In this document: piece after piece, positions 62,652-64,000 of the stretch | How the letters are laid out: each line of letters starts with the position of its first letter | Numbering within the stretch: position 1 is the stretch's first letter | NCBI RefSeq assembly: GCF_002483235.1 | Contig: NZ_DLHN01000021.1 | Location: 261,665 to 325,664 of the forward strand | Direction of reading: 5' to 3' | From: Pedobacter glucosidilyticus | GTDB lineage: Bacteria > Bacteroidota > Bacteroidia > Sphingobacteriales > Sphingobacteriaceae | DNA: 64,000 bases | Notes under the pieces: model-generated | The model's input: the letters and a program-made list of their open reading frames with translations, nothing else | What the model was told of the DNA's origin: nothing | Database searches by the model: none | Translations under genes and position numbers: made by a program

Positions 62652-64000
62652 ATGTCTAAATATCTATTTTACCTCTTCATCAGCTACCTCAGCCTGTCTA
62701 GCGCATGGGCGCAAGAAATTTATACCCTTCGCGGTATCATCACCAACCCAGAAGGTTTAGCCCTTGCAGGGGCAACCGTTAGCTTGGCCAGTGGTCAGCA
62801 AAGTACCAGCGATAGCAAAGGTCTATTTACGCTAACAAGCAGCCAGAAACAAATCAGCTTAAGCATTAGCTTTGTAGGATATCAAGCCTATCAGCAACAG
62901 CTTAACCTACCTTTAAAAGATACCTTACAAATTACCTTACAAGCCGATAGTTACCAATTAGAAGCCGTAACCGTAGCAACAGGTTACCAGCAAGTACCAA
63001 AAGAAAGAGCAACCGGAGCATTTGAGAACTTAAATACTGAGCTCATCAACAGAGGCGTAAGTACAGATATCTTAAGTCGCTTAGAAGCCCTTACCCCAGC
63101 CCTACAATTTGATAAGAGAGATTTCAATATCAATGCCAATAGCAATACCAACCGCCTCAGCATCCGGGGAGTTAATACCATCAATGCAGATGCCTCACCC
63201 CTCATTATTCTGGATAATTTTCCTTATGAAGGAGACATCAATAGCATTAACCCCAATGATGTAGCAAGCATCAGTATTTTAAAAGATGCCGCAGCAGCAT
63301 CTATCTGGGGAGCCAGAGCAGGAAATGGCGTTATCGTGATCACAACAAAAAAGGGGAACTACCAAAAGCCATTTCAAGTTAATTTTAACAGCAACATCAA
63401 TATCACAGCCAAGCCCAGGTTATTAGACTTTCCTCAGCTTTCTAGCTCAAGTTATATCGCTATAGAGCGAGACCTTTTTAGCAGAGGCTTTTACCAAAGT
63501 CAGGAAAACAACCTCAGAAGGCCAGCTTTATCTCCCGTGGTAGAGCTCTTGATAGCAGCCAGAGATGGGCGCATCAGTACAGCCAGTGCCGAAGAGCAAA
63601 TCAATGATTTAAGCACTATAGACGTTAGAGAAGAGTACCTGAGGGAAGTATACCGCCCGGCAGTAAATAGCCAATATGCCCTGCAAATGAGCGGAGGCAC
63701 CAGTAAAAATCATTATACTTTTTCTTTAGGCTATGATGAAAATCTGCAAAGCTTAAAAAGTAACCAACAAAATAGGCTTACCCTAAAAACCAGTCAGTTT
63801 TGGAAGCCTATAAAAAATATAGAAATCAGTGCAGATATACTCTACAGTAACAGGCAGCAAGAGCAAGCCCCATCTTTTGCCGGTATTGGCTATAACCAAT
63901 TGCGCCTAGGAGCCAGACAACTATACCCCTATGCCGTTTTAAGAAATGCAGATGGCAGTGCTGCCGCTGTAGATAAAGACTATAGAAGTTTTATCACAGG
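62652..64000 (+). CDS. SusC/RagA-family TonB-dependent outer membrane protein (N-terminal part)
   Basis: The frame from ATG 62652 is open to the window edge (449 codons). It has a signal peptide ending SAWAQ, a carboxypeptidase-regulatory-like domain (about 23-95, LRGIITNPEGLALAGATVSL), and the plug domain with the SusC signature from RLSIRGVNTI through PLIILDNFPY and NPNDVASISILKDAAAASIWGARAGNGVIVITTKKG. The barrel starts near residue 240. SusC proteins import glycans or peptides together with a SusD lipoprotein, which should lie just beyond the window. It is noticeably richer in GC by eye than the defence genes. Confidence 0.93.
   Translation, partial: MSKYLFYLFISYLSLSSAWAQEIYTLRGIITNPEGLALAGATVSLASGQQSTSDSKGLFTLTSSQKQISLSISFVGYQAYQQQLNLPLKDTLQITLQADSYQLEAVTVATGYQQVPKERATGAFENLNTELINRGVSTDILSRLEALTPALQFDKRDFNINANSNTNRLSIRGVNTINADASPLIILDNFPYEGDINSINPNDVASISILKDAAAASIWGARAGNGVIVITTKKGNYQKPFQVNFNSNINITAKPRLLDFPQLSSSSYIAIERDLFSRGFYQSQENNLRRPALSPVVELLIAARDGRISTASAEEQINDLSTIDVREEYLREVYRPAVNSQYALQMSGGTSKNHYTFSLGYDENLQSLKSNQQNRLTLKTSQFWKPIKNIEISADILYSNRQQEQAPSFAGIGYNQLRLGARQLYPYAVLRNADGSAAAVDKDYRSFIT

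Overview
The window looks like a chromosomal piece of a Bacteroidota bacterium, most likely a Pedobacter-like member of the Sphingobacteriaceae. The DNA is AT-rich. Several promoters match the Bacteroidota pattern TTTG-N19-21-TAnnTTTG. A SusC/RagA-type TonB-dependent outer membrane protein opens at the right edge, and other typical genes are present (7TM-DISM hybrid kinase, Alvin-type ferredoxin beside a LuxC-type reductase, BamA-like barrel fused to a metalloprotease domain).

Layout. 1-4714: LuxC-family reductase (cut by the edge), ferredoxin, universal stress protein, NlpC/P60 hydrolase, hybrid histidine kinase. 4718-13766: a complete histidine operon on the minus strand (hisG-hisD-hisC-hisB-hisH-hisA-hisF-hisIE, then a WD40 gene). 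It is led by a 20-residue peptide with six His codons and carries a RelE/ParE-like toxin-antitoxin pair between hisF and hisIE. 13989-19127: L,D-transpeptidase, small membrane protein, ispD, queA, ABC permease. 19128-21467: repeat-rich DNA around a lone methyltransferase gene. 21468-37679: ordinary chromosomal genes (hbd-bioD-bioF, a LexA-like S24 repressor with a divergent degenerate GIY-YIG gene, msrB, a metalloprotease/beta-propeller/barrel protein, PBP1A, omega-amidase plus aminotransferase, queuosine precursor transporter, PAP2 phosphatase, and a pirin/OsmC/VOC/FMN-reductase operon).

38243-43700 is an imuA-imuB-dnaE2 mutasome cassette. Its promoter holds a perfect inverted repeat of the same form (AATRCTAA-N5-TTAGYATT) as the one directly upstream of the S24 repressor 19 kb away. 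This suggests a small SOS-like regulon driven by an autocleavable repressor.

44220-59978 is a defence island. It has a DUF262 protein, a DUF3696-type ATPase and an unrecognised protein in one operon with a type III restriction-modification pair; then an AbiH gene on the opposite strand; a stand-alone helicase-nuclease; and a Hachiman (HamA-HamB) system. After the island come a small HTH-like gene, a strongly folded candidate ncRNA at about 60890-61025, and a thioredoxin-like gene leading into the SusC gene.

Two copies of a GC-rich element of about 100 bp, in inverted orientation, lie at 21269-21404 and 38057-38186. No tRNA, rRNA, CRISPR array, transposase or integrase was recognised. All calls come from reading the sequence; no database search was run.
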